Made by a program: the position numbers and the translations under genes
Source: Aplysia californica
Taxonomy: Eukaryota > Mollusca > Gastropoda > Aplysiida > Aplysiidae
Direction of reading: 5' to 3'
Assembly (NCBI RefSeq): GCF_000002075.1
Contig: NW_004797274.1
Span: 163,512 to 227,511 of the forward strand
Length of the DNA stretch: 64,000 bases
Notes under the pieces: model-generated
What the model was told of the DNA's origin: nothing
What the model saw: the letters and a program-made list of their open reading frames with translations, nothing else
The model's database searches: none
Part shown: positions 38,701 through 52,700 of the stretch, piece by piece
How positions within the stretch are numbered: the first letter of the stretch is position 1
Layout of the letters: every line of letters begins with the position of its first letter

Positions 38701-41700
38701 CGAAAATTGGTAAGAATTTGTCCGCATGTCAGCAGCGACTCACTTTATGCATGCTGTTGATGAAAGCCATCAACAAACACAACAACAAAAAACCACTCAT
38801 CCCCACCCTTTCCAACTTTTAACAAAACAAAACAAATTGAGTAAAAAAAAAAATTAAACGGATCCTATACCATTGTCTTCATCAACTCAAAGCAGCAAGA
38901 ACATTAAAGAGACAGAAATAAATTGAAAGGACTCGCTGGTAAACCTGAAACTTGTGGAAGCAGTACGACCTTCTTTTGGGGCACAAGATGTGATCGGAAC
39001 GTAAATGTTCCACGCAACCTACCGGACCCAGGTGGCATAGAAACACCTGGTGTAGAGAGGGTCATGGCATGAGTCATACAAGCAACTTAATACAGGACAC
39101 ATGACAAAGTATCAGACTCATCACTTCACTCAACAGGCAGGTAATACAATCAAAGAATCAGACTGGCTCCTACGATATAGCAGTTGGACACTTCGCCATT
39201 GCACATAGAAGACTCGAGTTCAAATCCTAATTTAAAAGAATTCTTATTGAGTATCTCCGTCTTTCTGCTACGACGTATCCCTCTCAGCCTGGGTCAAAGC
39301 CCGTCTCCTAAATGATCAACTTGGGTCAATGGGGGGCGTAAAAAACATATAGAATTATCATTCTTTTTCAAAGAATCAGTGTGTTCGGGTGCTGTATACA
39401 CCTTGGAAGAACTCCAAGAAATTATTGGATAGGCAAAATTTCATTACAATCTTCCAATGAATTAACCCTACATCACATACATTCCTTACAAAAACAAAAT
39501 CAGGTTCCCAAAATTCTAGAAATTTCTGCACAAAGTGTGAGCCCCATTTCATTAAAAAATGTATTATAACCCTCACGTCAGATATCAGTGAGCGGAGATG
39601 CGCAAAAGCATATTGATCAGTACATGCTTTTACACATCATGCACACAGGAAAAGTTGAAAATCAAAATAGAAAACAGAAGAAAAATACTATGAGACAGAT
39701 CAAAGTTTACAGAGCTGTTTTTCTTGAACGCTTTGAAAGAAATCTCAGAAGGATATTAGTGGGCTATCGAAGCTTTTTCGCTGCTTCCATCTGTTGGTCT
39801 ATTCATTATCTTTCTCTTGAAGAGATAAAGAGGGACAAAGATACCTGTGGGTATTTGTTTTTGCTTCTACAATACAAGAGGTCCAAATTTTTATTTAGTC
39901 CCACCACAACAACAGACATATAAAGAAAAGTTCACAGACGAAAACAGGTGAGATACAAAGTTGACTTTCTAGACTGATAATCTTAAAACGACAATATAGA
40001 GAAAACAGATACACTTTTCAAAAAAGGAATATAAAAAGTCTCTATCTACACAGAAAAGACAAAAAGTGCAAAAAGGAGTTTTTGATGATTGTGTTCCAAA
40101 AAAAAAAGAGACAGCCAGCTTTTCACATGTACAGCATACAGCCTAAAATAACTGAATTAAAAGGAAAGTGAACACAAGATATCTTCTAAGTATTAAACTA
40201 TATAGACTGAAGAAGGATTTAAATCTTTCAAGGAAAAGCACGTCGAAAAAGAAAAGTGAGGATATGGGCAAAAGAAAGGAAAAAAGTTAGAAAAAAGTAG
40301 GCCTATACACTGATTGATTTCCAACAATCCGCAAAAGGCAAACTACAATACTGAAATGCAAGGGGCAATAACCCTCATGTCTGACAAGAAGAGCCTTTTC
40401 TTTTCTAAAAATCTTAAGATCTTTCTTCATAGGGATTATATGAAAAGATTCCAGTGAGACTTCAATGTTCCTGCACCTTTGTGGCAGGCAAGAACACAAA
40501 AGGTGTCAGACAACAATAAAAGCTCAAGAAAAATGGATAGATCTCTACACACATGGAAAAGAAATTCTTGTGTGGGTCAGGGGAAGAGGCGTTTCCATGC
40601 CTACCTTCACACCATTCCTGCTGTGCAGTCTCTTTTGCACAACAAAGGGCTAACCTTCAATTATGCTAATGGGTCAGGAGTAAAACTTACATGTGTTCAC
40701 GAGGCTGAAACTAGCAAAAACTCATTTTTCTTTGAATGGGAGGGGTTTGGTAGGTTGGGGAGGGGGGTGGATGTGATATTTGACAGTAAAGATCAATATG
40801 CAACCTTTACACAAATACTTTGCTAATACTATAACAAAATACATGAATAAAAAGCCAAAAAGTAAGAAAGAACGGGAAGTTTGTAACACAGCACTATAGA
40901 GGACAGCAAGGTAAACTAGGAGAGAGTAGACGCTTTAAGTCTGATTTTTGTGGAGTTAAAAGCCCAGTCTACAAGGCACCCAGCACTTAGTTGTCCACTA
41001 GTGCCCAGCACGTGCTTCTCACAAGATAATTGCACAACAGTCCAACTCTGAAGCTGCACTCCACACAATACTGTGAGGTGGGGGTGTGATCTACAAGCAT
41101 AGAGGGGAACACGTACAGAAAGCCAAACATTTTTGCATCATTAAGAAATGACGATAAAATTCAAACAAATTTTTAAAAAAAACGCAGCCAACTACAATCC
41201 ACTTCAAAAATAGATGCTGCAAAAATATATATATATATATATATATAAACACACGCATGAGGTAGCTGAAGATCACAGAGCAGTTAAAGGCAATGAGAAA
41301 AAAACAATGCCTGAGGTAAGTAAATAAATCTGCGAGAAAACACGTGTAAAAAAGGTCAAAACGGAAAAACAAAACCAAGCGAGCCAAAACTGCTATTGTT
41401 ACCAGGTTGGAGTGCTCGACGGTGGTAGTGGCCACCACGAAGGGTGGGTGGGCGGGCTCACCATTAGTGGGTTCACCATTGGCGGGCTCACCGTAAGTGG
41501 GTTCACCATTTGTGTGGTCACCACTGGCTGGCTGCGAGAACGAGATGCGTACGTTACACACACACTTTTGACACAGAGAAAACACGCGAGTGAGGTGAGG
41601 CACGACTACACACAGGCAGACTACACATCCCTGTCCAGTTGGACCACGTGTTCAGTTGTGGGGGCTTTTTCTTTTCCTTTTTTTGGGGGGGTTGTTCCGG

Positions 41701-44700
41701 ACCGTTTCTGAATGTGGGTGGTAGGAAGGCTGTACAGGTAGATCCTACTTCTTTTCTTTCTCTCTTTTGTTTCTGTCTGTCTGCTTTGCTTTTTCCCAGA
41801 ACAAATAGACCAGTGTCGCGGTGATAGGCTTCTCTTTACTTTAAAAAAAAAGTTTCTAAAAGCATAACCTTCATAAAAATGATACTAAGTTTACAGGCAT
41901 GACTCATACAACCCTGATGTATCCTTAACTATGTATTTGCTGTCTATGTTAGCAGTGTGATGGACATGATTTGGGCCATCCCATGTGAAATACATGAGTT
42001 CAGTACCTATGAGGCAAATTTTTTGTTTTGTGTTTGGGTATCTTTGTCTTACCACCCTACCCATCCCAAGTTGATATTTCTATATGTCTGTGTCCTTTGC
42101 AACAGCCTAGGTGCAACTGGTCTGTTGTCATTGATTCTGTTCTCCCATTCTCTCCTTTAAATATTTTTATTAGTTAGAACTGTGTAACAGTTAACACTCT
42201 TTGACTTCATACCTTATTGAGACTGAAAACATTTCAATGGAATTTTCTTTTAGGGGTATAATGCTAAGAGCAATTTAAATGAGAGATGAAAACAGCTTGA
42301 ATATTACCGATTCCTTTCCAGAAATATCCTTTAAAGAACCAAAAGAAACTGGGAGTCTATAAGAGTCCCCAGTCGACCGAAAACAACATGATGCTCACAG
42401 CAGAGACGAACAAGAGCTATCTACCATGCCTGGTAAACAAATCTGAGCCACAAACAGTTCAAGTTTCAATTTTTCAAGAGACTGAAAGACTAGCTAATAA
42501 AATCACTAACACACTTCAAAGACAGCATTGCTGCAGCAGATCATGAAAAAGCACCTATATTTGCAATCTTTTGGTTTGAAGTGGCTAAGCTAATAAAACA
42601 AATAAAGTGACAAGTTGTTCTTGTTTATAATTGACAGAGAACAGATCACTGGGGAAAGAACACTTAAACAAAGAACAGATCAGCTGGGAAAGAACACTAA
42701 AACAAATAACAGATAAGTAGGGAAAGAACACTCTAACAAAGAACAGATCAGTAGGGAAAGAACACCTCAACAAGAACAGATTGCTAGGGAAAGAACACTT
42801 CAACAAAGAACAGATCAGTAGGGAAAGAGCACTCCAACAAAGAAAAGATCACTTCAAAGACTGATCAGTCGGCCTTCCAAGTGGAGACCCAGCAAGCAGA
42901 GAGGGAATCCTCTACTCCGGGAAGAACTGACAACATCACGATACAGCATACTGGGTACTGGCAGTTGATGGGTACACAAAATAAAGACAGACATCTGATG
43001 GAAATTGTGATACTATAAGGTTGTATTTTTTGTCAGTAAAGAGAATCACATCCATAAAAATGCAGCTGCTCAATTTTGTAAAAAAGAGGACAAACAGAAA
43101 ATAACTGAACGGAATGAAAGAAATAGGAAAGGTGTTGCCCTCCAACCACCTGCCCTATAAGAAAGAAACAGGTTAGAACAACTGCACTTCAAGTAGAAGC
43201 TACAAGATATGAATAGATCTTGATGAATTTGGGGGAAAAAAACCCCCCAAAAACAAGCCCTCTGACACAAAGAACGTCGTATAGGTTATAATTTGGAAGA
43301 AGGAGAGACAACTGAAAGGAAAGGAGAGATAAGCAAGAAAAGGGTGTTAGATCTACCTGAAGCACTTACTAATAACCTGATAAAATCTATTAAAAGAGCT
43401 GGTTAGCAGAAAAAGGCTGAAGTCACACTGCTAATTCAAAGACGTAATTTCAAAGAAAAAAAACCCATAACATATTATTTAAAACCTTCAACAGCCCTAG
43501 ACAGTAAACACTAAGGAAATGTATCAGTTTAATACTAGCCAGTGAATGACTTAACATTACAAAGACAATTGTAGATCATAAGTGAGACAGGTCATATTTA
43601 ACAAATTGATGACAAATTCATCATTTTCCCAGCCTGACAAAGCATAAACAAACCTTTTTTCATTACTAACCCATTTTCTAAAAATAAATATTATACAGCC
43701 CCCCCCCCCCCCCCCCCCCCCCGCAAAAGCCCCCACTCTGCCATTCAATTTTCTTTGTAAATTTTGGCTTGTAAATCCAACAACATACCCAGGTGCCAAA
43801 TTGAGAAGGTAAAAAATAAAAATAATAGAAAGCACAAGAAAGAAAATGAAAAGGTCTATGATAACCTTCATAACCATCCTCTCATATACATTCTTTTACT
43901 GGCAGTGGGGCTTTTTTAATTACTTGTACAATTCGAACACATCCACCTCTGCCATTTTAGAGACAGCTTTACCGCACTAGCTACACAAATAGGTCGTGTA
44001 AGTGCTCGAGAACAGAGGTGTTAATAGATAGAAACATACAAGGCGTGATGTCAACGGACATGACTCTTATCTTTACTGCGGGGACAAGATAATCCCGCGG
44101 CTCAATGTGAAATCATCCAAGGTCGTGCTACTCCCTTAATTATCTTGTCCCCACGGTAAAGATAAGAGTCATGTCCCTTGACATCACAACAAGGAAAACA
44201 AGGAGGAGAGATAAGTACGATAGACGTTTGACAGGAAAGAAGGAGCAAACTGAACCAGAGCACCCACAGACACCCACCATCTCCACTGAGGTCAAACACT
44301 GTGTGCACAGAGGTGAAGTTGAGCACGAGTTGGAATGCTCAGTGAACAAATATCGGAGACTTAAAATCTAAAAATAAAACCACTTCAATCCTCTCAAAAC
44401 TTTTGGCAAATCTACAAAAACATCCATCATAGTGTTTTCTATTTTCAACACAAATTTCATGAATAGAGCTGAAATGTACACACATGCAAACATCAAAAGG
44501 GACAATAGTAAAAACAAACAATTACAAGAACAGTACAAGAGCCTTCTACATACAAAGGAATCCAGAAGTCCAATAAACCCGCTGCCTGCAGTAGCAAAAC
44601 CCAACCACAACACAAAAATAATATTACGCATCCCTCAGCAAACAAACAACAAAAACGTACTCTTTCAAATATACAGTGACAAGTATAAAAACCAAGCACT

Positions 44701-47700
44701 TCAAACTCTAAACACCATCAATACTCTCTCACTTCCAGTAACCCCTTCCCTCCACTCTAACTACCACCATCCATCACCAACAATAACCCCCCCCCCCCCA
44801 ACACTCACACACACACACTCTAATAACCATCACTGCTAATCCACTGTAACAAGCAAAATCAGAATCAACAACAACACACCCGCCCCCCTAACAATCACAA
44901 CCACCATACCCCCTCCTCCNNNNNNNNNNNNNNNNNNNNNNNNNNNNNNNNNNNNNNNNNNNNNNNNNNNNNNNNNNNNNNNNNNNNNNNNNNNNNNNNN
45001 NNNNNNNNNNNNNNNNNNNNNNNNNNNNNNNNNNNNNNNNNNNNNNNNNNNNNNNNNNNNNNNNNNNNNNNNNNNNNNNNNNNNNNNNNNNNNNNNNNNN
45101 NNNNNNNNNNNNNNNNNNNNNNNNNNNNNNNNNNNNNNNNNNNNNNNNNNNNNNNNNNNNNNNNNNNNNNNNNNNNNNNNNNNNNNNNNNNNNNNNNNNN
45201 NNNNNNNNNNNNNNNNNNNNNNNNNNNNNNNNNNNNNNNNNNNNNNNNNNNNNNNNNNNNNNNNNNNNNNNNNNNNNNNNNNNNNNNNNNNNNNNNNNNN
45301 NNNNNNNNNNNNNNNNNNNNNNNNNNNNNNNNNNNNNNNNNNNNNNNNNNNNNNNNNNNNNNNNNNNNNNNNNNNNNNNNNNNNNNNNNNNNNNNNNNNN
45401 NNNNNNNNNNNNNNNNNNNNNNNNNNNNNNNNNNNNNNNNNNNNNNNNNNNNNNNNNNNNNNNNNNNNNNNNNNNNNNNNNNNNNNNNNNNNNNNNNNNN
45501 NNNNNNNNNNNNNNNNNNNNNNNNNNNNNNNNNNNNNNNNNNNNNNNNNNNNNNNNNNNNNNNNNNNNNNNNNNNNNNNNNNNNNNNNNNNNNNNNNNTC
45601 ACAACCACCACCACCAACAACCACCACAACCACCTCCCTCTCACCATCACCACCCCCACCACCCACTATCCTGTAGGTACTGACCATGTTGTTGTCCACG
45701 TCCACCTTGACCATCTCCAGTTTGGCGGGAGCCTTGCTGTTGCTGTTGTTCTCCTTGCCCTTCTTCAGCCCCAGCGACGACTGGCTCGGGTTCTTGCTCA
45801 TGCCAAGGGAGCTCATGCTGGACTGGGAAAGCGTCTTCATCAGGCCCTTCTCTTGTTGATGTCTGAACCACACCCAGGTCAGGTCGAGGTCAGGTCAAGG
45901 TCAGGCCAGGGTCACACGAGGTCAGAGGATGAGGAAAGTGGTATAGAGAGAGAGAGGGGAAAAAGAAAGAAGAGAAAAAAATGCAAGGTAAATGACAAGT
46001 TTAGTTTCATATGTGTATAACCGATACATTTTAAGAGTTATGCTTAAACCAAGATGAATAAACACTACTGTAAGTTTTCATCATAGAATATTTTCACATG
46101 AGCATGGACACATGACAGGAAGATGGGATATAGGGATGATGCGATAAACCAATAAAAGGGAAAAAAAGACAGGAAAAAAGACTTAAAACGAAGAAACATG
46201 GAATTGGGTATATTAGTTAATATTTTGGTGACAGAAAAAGTCAACCTTGCTTGGTCTGGTGAGTGATAAAGCTATCAAGTGTTCAGTGTTCTATAGCTCA
46301 GTGTATGACTTGGACTTCAGACAAATTCATGAATACAAAGGGTTTCAGAGTGTTGTGTATGGGTAGGAAAGGAGTCTTTTTGTCCCATTTATTGTAATGT
46401 CTTTTATTAAACCATAGTCTTTTTGCTTCCATTGGAAGGTGTACCAGGTATAAAAATTATGAGCCGAAAGGAAAGACTAGTGAATCTGAGACAAACGTTG
46501 TTCTCTCAACGATTATCAATGAATTCAAATACACAGGGCATCGTTGGTGCTAAGAGAATAAGAAAATACAATACAAAGAAAGATGAAACTTCATTAAACT
46601 CTTGTTTGGAAAGAGGGGGTGTGGGAGACTATTTGCTTCTCATAAAAAAATTTAATTATCTGGTTTAAAAAATGTAAATCAAAACATGAGTACTTACTAA
46701 CAAAAGAATGTCAAAGCTTAGACAAAAACTTGAATTTCTGAACTTATCCCTGAAACAATTGGCTTTTCAACCATAGTCAACTTATCACTTTTTAAATGGA
46801 CTTTCAAATCCAAAGAAAAAAGACTCCAGAACATTCAAAAGGTGCATCCATAAAGAAAAAGCTTGTGAGATCAAAATCATGAAAAAAACTATATCTGTGG
46901 AAATTTTGCACAATAAAGTATGGCACATAAGTCCATTGTGATAAGTATTTTCAAAGAATACATTGTGACATTTACTTGATATAAAAAAATTTTTAAAAGA
47001 TTATTCTTCATTTGATTGTGTAAATCAGATTAAAATGACAGATGAAATGAGTGATCAAGGAGAATAATTTCATTAAAAGCTATGAACAGCAATCTAAACC
47101 ACAAACTTTGCTAGCAAGACTGCTCTATGCTTATGTCTTAATTCTTAAAATGTATTACTATGGATGCAGTCCCCCCCCCCCCTCCGAAAAATAACATCAT
47201 TAAAATCCTTTAAAACTCATAGGTTGTTATGACAAACAGGTGCTCTTAAAGAACAACACCCATACTTCCGAGAATTGTCAATTTGATTTCGGAATTTTAC
47301 TCTTAAAATCTACAAGACAGAAAGATATATATTAAAAGAAGACCAATGGCCATCAGTAAGCTAAACTTGCAAGAAATTTTCTTGATAATTATACGTAGAA
47401 ACTTGATCAATATCATGAGAATCTCCCATTTTTCTGTTACCTTTGTGCCCAGCTATGCTGCAATGAGCAGCTGCATGGTTCTACAGCAGTGCTTGCCAAC
47501 CTGGGCAATATCACCCACTAGTAAATGATACTGTAATTTTGTTGGGTGGTGACAGGTATTATTTAATGCCCTGCTTGGAATTACATGTAACCTCTTAAAG
47601 GTAGAAAACGTGGGCGCTGGCTTTTAAAAAATATTGACAAACACTGCTCTACAGTCTACGACATTTCTACAGCACATTCGAAACTCAAGCCTGGTGTAGC

Positions 47701-49649
47701 AAAATTCAACATGACATTTAATTCGCCAAAAAGAAAAAAGCCTATCAATAATGATGGTACCATTCTGTAACCCCTCACCCCACCACCACCCCTCTTTTTT
47801 ATCAAAGAAAATAGTAATGTGAAGAATGTCTGAAAAAAAAATAGTTGCAAGAAATAACATTTGGAAAAGAAAAAAAAAAATAGAATCTGCAGGTGGTGTC
47901 CTCCAATACTCATAGCATAACAATCATTAACAAACCTGCAGCAAACCTGCACTTATCACTACATGGCATTGGACAGAAGGGCAAGAGCCCAGCTGTTGCT
48001 GGATTGATAACAACAACAACCAAACTGGGTCACAAATAACTTTAGCAGCATGCCCTAAGCATCAAACAAACACATCAACAGGAATTATTTTTTTCAAAAC
48101 GTAGTTTTAGAAGACGAAAACGTCCAGCATAAAAGCTCAGGGCCACAAGTTTACAAGACAAAGGAGGATCAGTCTCATTGGGTATATTTTGTGTGCTCGG
48201 GTGTCTGATGGTGATTACAACGGTGTATGGTGTGTTAGGGGAGGAAAGCATTGACAGGAGTTCACACACAATTTATTTATTTAGTTTTAGTTCGAGCTTG
48301 GCGGCACTTGCAACACAAACAGTTAGGTCATAGAAGTGCCTAAGATTAGAAATGTTACTAGAGAGCAACGTACAAAAAAAGAGGGAAGAGGATGATAGAT
48401 TTTTTATAGGAAAGAAGGAGCAAACCAAACCACAGCAGCATCCCCCCTCCTCAACCACACTCGTTTACACATAGACAAGTAGACACTTGTCAAACAAGAG
48501 AAATAAAGGTAGAACTTTCCAAAAAAACATCAGCACAAGCAATACACAAAAAGTGGATGCATATAGGAAAACACAGTGGATGTGTAAAAGGACTTTTAAC
48601 CACTCAATTTCCTGATTATTTTTCTTTTCAACACTAGTACATATATTTCAATTTCTTAGGCCACATTTGTCCTATGTTTGAACTGCTTTTACAGTCCTGA
48701 TTCAAATGAATTATGCTACTATTTTTAAAAAACAACAACAAAAAACTAAAAAGGAAATGAAGAGTAAAAAATACAAAATTATCGAAACACAATACCATAA
48801 GGAAAGGGGGATATACAAACACAAAAAAACCACATGGAACAATAACATGAAATACACGTATACCTTATGAAAACCAATAAATACATTTCAAAATTCAAGT
48901 TAAATTGAACAAAGAAAAAGAAAAGCATAGAGCCCATTAACAACAACGAAAAATCCATTAAGACACATCTTGTCTCTTGATCATGACAGAGAATGGGAAA
49001 GCTTTGAGGAAAACAGCAAAAACAACAAGCACTTTTTGACCATATGTATGAAGTGTTAGACATGGTACATAAAGCTATGAGTATGTGAGTGTATACATGT
49101 ATGTATGTGTGGTGAGTGAATGTGAGAGTTTTTTTTATAGTTTTAGTAAAGGTTTTACGGTGCTCGCAACTGCATACGGTCATATGAGCGCCAGAAGATT
49201 TGATGTGTTACAAGAGAGTAACAAACATAAAAAAAGAAGAAGGGGAGATAAGGACGATAGATGTTTCATAGGAAAGAAGAAGCAAACCACACCAGAGCAC
49301 CCGCCAACCACCCACGAATGTGAGAGAGTGTGAGTTTTAATTTTAGTAAGAGTTTCACAGCACTTGCAACACAGACAGGTCATATAAGTGCCGAAGATTA
49401 GAGATGTTACCAGAGAATAACATACAAAGAACAGAGGGAAAAGATAGGGATGACTGATGCTTGATAGGAAAGAAGGGGCAAACCACTCCAGAGCACCTGC
49501 CAACCATCGTCATGTGTGTGTGTGTGTGAGTGTATGTGAGAGAGAGAGATAGAGGCAGACAGACAACTGACAGAAAGACGGTCAGAAACATGGAATGACA
49601 GACATAGACTAGACAAGACAGACAGACAGACAAGACAGACAGACAGACA

Positions 49650-49706
<57 letters not shown>

Positions 49707-52700
49707 GCAGACAGACAGACAGTGAGAAAATGTAAAGCATAACTACATGCATAAGTAAGTCAAAACATGTGCACATTATGTATACAAATCATCAAATTTG
49801 GACAATTATGGAAAAATAAACCATCCAGTGCATGACTAGATGCATGTACTGACAACTAAATTTGAATTTCAACCCAAATAGTACAAAAATAGAAATAAGA
49901 CAGCTCAGTCCTCGAACCACAATAGAGAATACTTGGGAATACAAAGCGGTTATATTCATGCATGAAACACAGTAGCAATCTCCTTAACTTATAGCTTAGA
50001 TCTACCACCCCCCACCCTCACCTAACATAAACCAGAACTGACAACTTAGTACCAACAAAAATCCTGAATTTTTCAGCCCTGCGGAAACGCACGCTCAGCA
50101 ACTCAAAATTAACGGATCGTATCATCTAATGCATTTTGTCTCAAGGCTATTTTTAAATATAGTGCAGTATGACATGCACGAAGAGATAAACATATAAATA
50201 AATGTGTAAGCAGGAACATACAACAGACATAAAAGCAATTGCACACACTTATCTGGAAAATCAGCACCTCTGATAAAAAGAACAGGCAATACTGACAAAA
50301 CATAACTATGCTCTCTCTCTAACAACTTCACAGCACAAGAAAGAGGTGTTTACCTTTTCAAAAACTTAATTTTGCTTGTTAATAAAAACAATTAGTACTA
50401 AGAAACAGTCTTTGAGTTATGCTTAGTACTTAGTTTACAATTATTTTTTTTTACCCAAAAGGATCAGGTACCATATCAGAAAAAAAAGCAGAAAAATTCC
50501 CCCAAAACTCAAACATAGCTGTGGTTGATAGGCAAGAAGAAAGCATTAAAAAAACAAAACACTTTTAGTATGAGATTTATGCCACTTGCATCCCAATTAG
50601 GTCATATAAGTCCCGAAGATTAGATGTGTTACTATAGAGAGTAACATACAAGGCAAGGAAGGAGAAAAGATAAGGATGATAGATGTTACATAGAAAAGAA
50701 GGAGAAAAATCACACCAAAGCACCCACCAACCACCCACTAGAAAGCATTTGTTTTGCAGCAACAACGAAACCAAGAAAAAGATCCACAGCAAATGCTAAA
50801 TCCCACAAAAACAAGAGAAGGGGGGGGGACCATTACCAACTGAAAAGAAAACAATGGTCCAAATAAAAACATAAGATCAAACAGAACAAAATAAAGTTCA
50901 GCATTCCAAAAACAACAAAAAATCAAAATAAAAACACAGCACGATTTACAAAACAAACCACAAAAAAAAAAAAAAAAAAAAAAAGTAGCACCTATTAATG
51001 GCTCAAATCACCAGCACACAAACACACTTAAAAAAACAAACCAAAAAAAAAAAAAAAAAAAAAAAAAGTGAACCAAGCATGAGTGAGGTTTGCAGCATCT
51101 ACATAATATTAGGATGTAAAAAGTAGTGGAAGAGGCAACCTTTTGGAGGCGTCCAAGCTGACTAGGTTGGAATAGGACGAGTTCCGGCGCAGGAAGGCGG
51201 AGCGCCCACTCACATGTCTGGACCATTGCAAGGAGGAAAAGTCAGCACCAGTTCAAATATTACATACTACACCTCTCACCTTTTTTCCTCCAATTCCAGA
51301 CAAAAAAAATAAAAAGACATAAACAAACAAAAAAACTGCCAATATTCACTGCCCCTCTGCATTCTCTCTCTCTCTCTCAGACTTCTTGAGCACTAAAAAC
51401 CCGTCCTGCCCGTCCTTTATCTGAAAACAAAATCCCTACTTTCAGTCAAAAGAAATTTTGCCCCCTGTATATACTGTGATTCAAACCTTTTTCCTCCACT
51501 TCCAGACCCCCCAAAATATTTTTTAAAAACAACCTTGTAATTTTCACAGCCCTTCTACATTCACTCTCACAAGACTTTTTCTACTCTCTCTCTTTAAAAC
51601 TTCTAGAGCACTTTAAATTGTCCTTTCACTGCAAACAAAATTCGCATTCTCTAACCAAAAAATAAAATTGCCTCCATTACATACATATTCAGTCTCAAGT
51701 CAGGCTATATTTAAGTAAAATAACCCCCCCCCCCCCCCTTTATATGTTTTATTGAAAAGTACTTTTGTTTCCCTGCTGTTTCCAGGGTAGAATTCAATCT
51801 CTGTCAAGAGAAGGTATCTTGGATATCATATGTTTTGTCAGGATTACTTTATCTCTGTAACCATCACTTGCTCTAAAGCCATCATTTTTGAGAAAAATGT
51901 TGCAAAATCTGAAAGTTTAAGCCACGGCCTTCTAATAGTCTACCAGTATTGTAGGCATAATTCACGTTGCAAATGAGAATGAAACGGAGTAATAAAGCTT
52001 CAGTACTTTCTAAAAATATCAATAGCTGGAATGAAAGGAAGTTTGCTGGTGATTTTAATTTCTGAAGGAACAAAAGTTAAGTTTGCTCAGCAAATAGAAT
52101 AATAACAGTGTATCACACTAACTTACTCTAGTGGTATGAGGCATGCTTTGTAAGCCGTTTGCTTGCAGTGATGAAAAAAAAGCAACCAACGGTTGCAAGC
52201 TCCCACTTGTAATTCCAGTCTCAAACATCATCATAAACACAATTAACAAAAAAGCACTATATAGCAACAACAAAAATACAGTACAAAAAATGTGATAGCA
52301 AAAAAATTTTTTAAAATAAAAACGAATGTGTCAATTCATAACTATGGGATTAAAAAACTATCCTGCTTTAGAAAATAAATGAATACGACTGTAACAATCC
52401 GAGAATACAGTACATCTCTCGAGGACATGCAAGATTAAAATGTTACAAATTCCTAGTCCCATATTGAGTAACGCTGGATAAAAGCAAATCTCAGAGTCTC
52501 AGGGTACAACTAAGGGGTACAGTAACATCTAAGGCAATATGAGGTTTGGAGGGGAGGGATAACAGCATCAGAGCTTGTTGGAGCTCAATGTTGAAGGGTG
52601 AATTCAACAATAGGCAATCCCTGGGATACAAATGTGTTGCATTAACAACTCACAATATGCTAACCATACGGTTCAAACATATCGTAATATCTATGATCCA

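Larger units (their letters stand above)
36620..41402 (-). other. Exchanger intron, 4.8 kb
   Basis: Carries a tRNA-like SINE head at 36824-36900 (- strand B box AGTTCGAATCC), a G run at 37575-37595, SINEs at 38262 and 39166, and AT-rich DNA without coding sign. Confidence 0.65.
45863..51139 (-). other. Exchanger intron, 5.3 kb
   Basis: Four SINE A copies, a GACA/GT microsatellite (49513-49722), poly-A runs (50962-51067) and a hAT-like MITE (50033-50272). The rest is AT-rich without exons I can support. Confidence 0.65.

Noticed and set aside
44836-45873. A 345-codon frame across the gap
   Set aside because: Most of it is N bases and simple repeat. Only 45685-45862 is coding.
49136-49633. 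Several 60-110 codon frames with KHLSSLSP-like peptides that recur across the window
   Set aside because: They are the SINE family A translated on the - strand, repeated wherever a copy lies; not genes.
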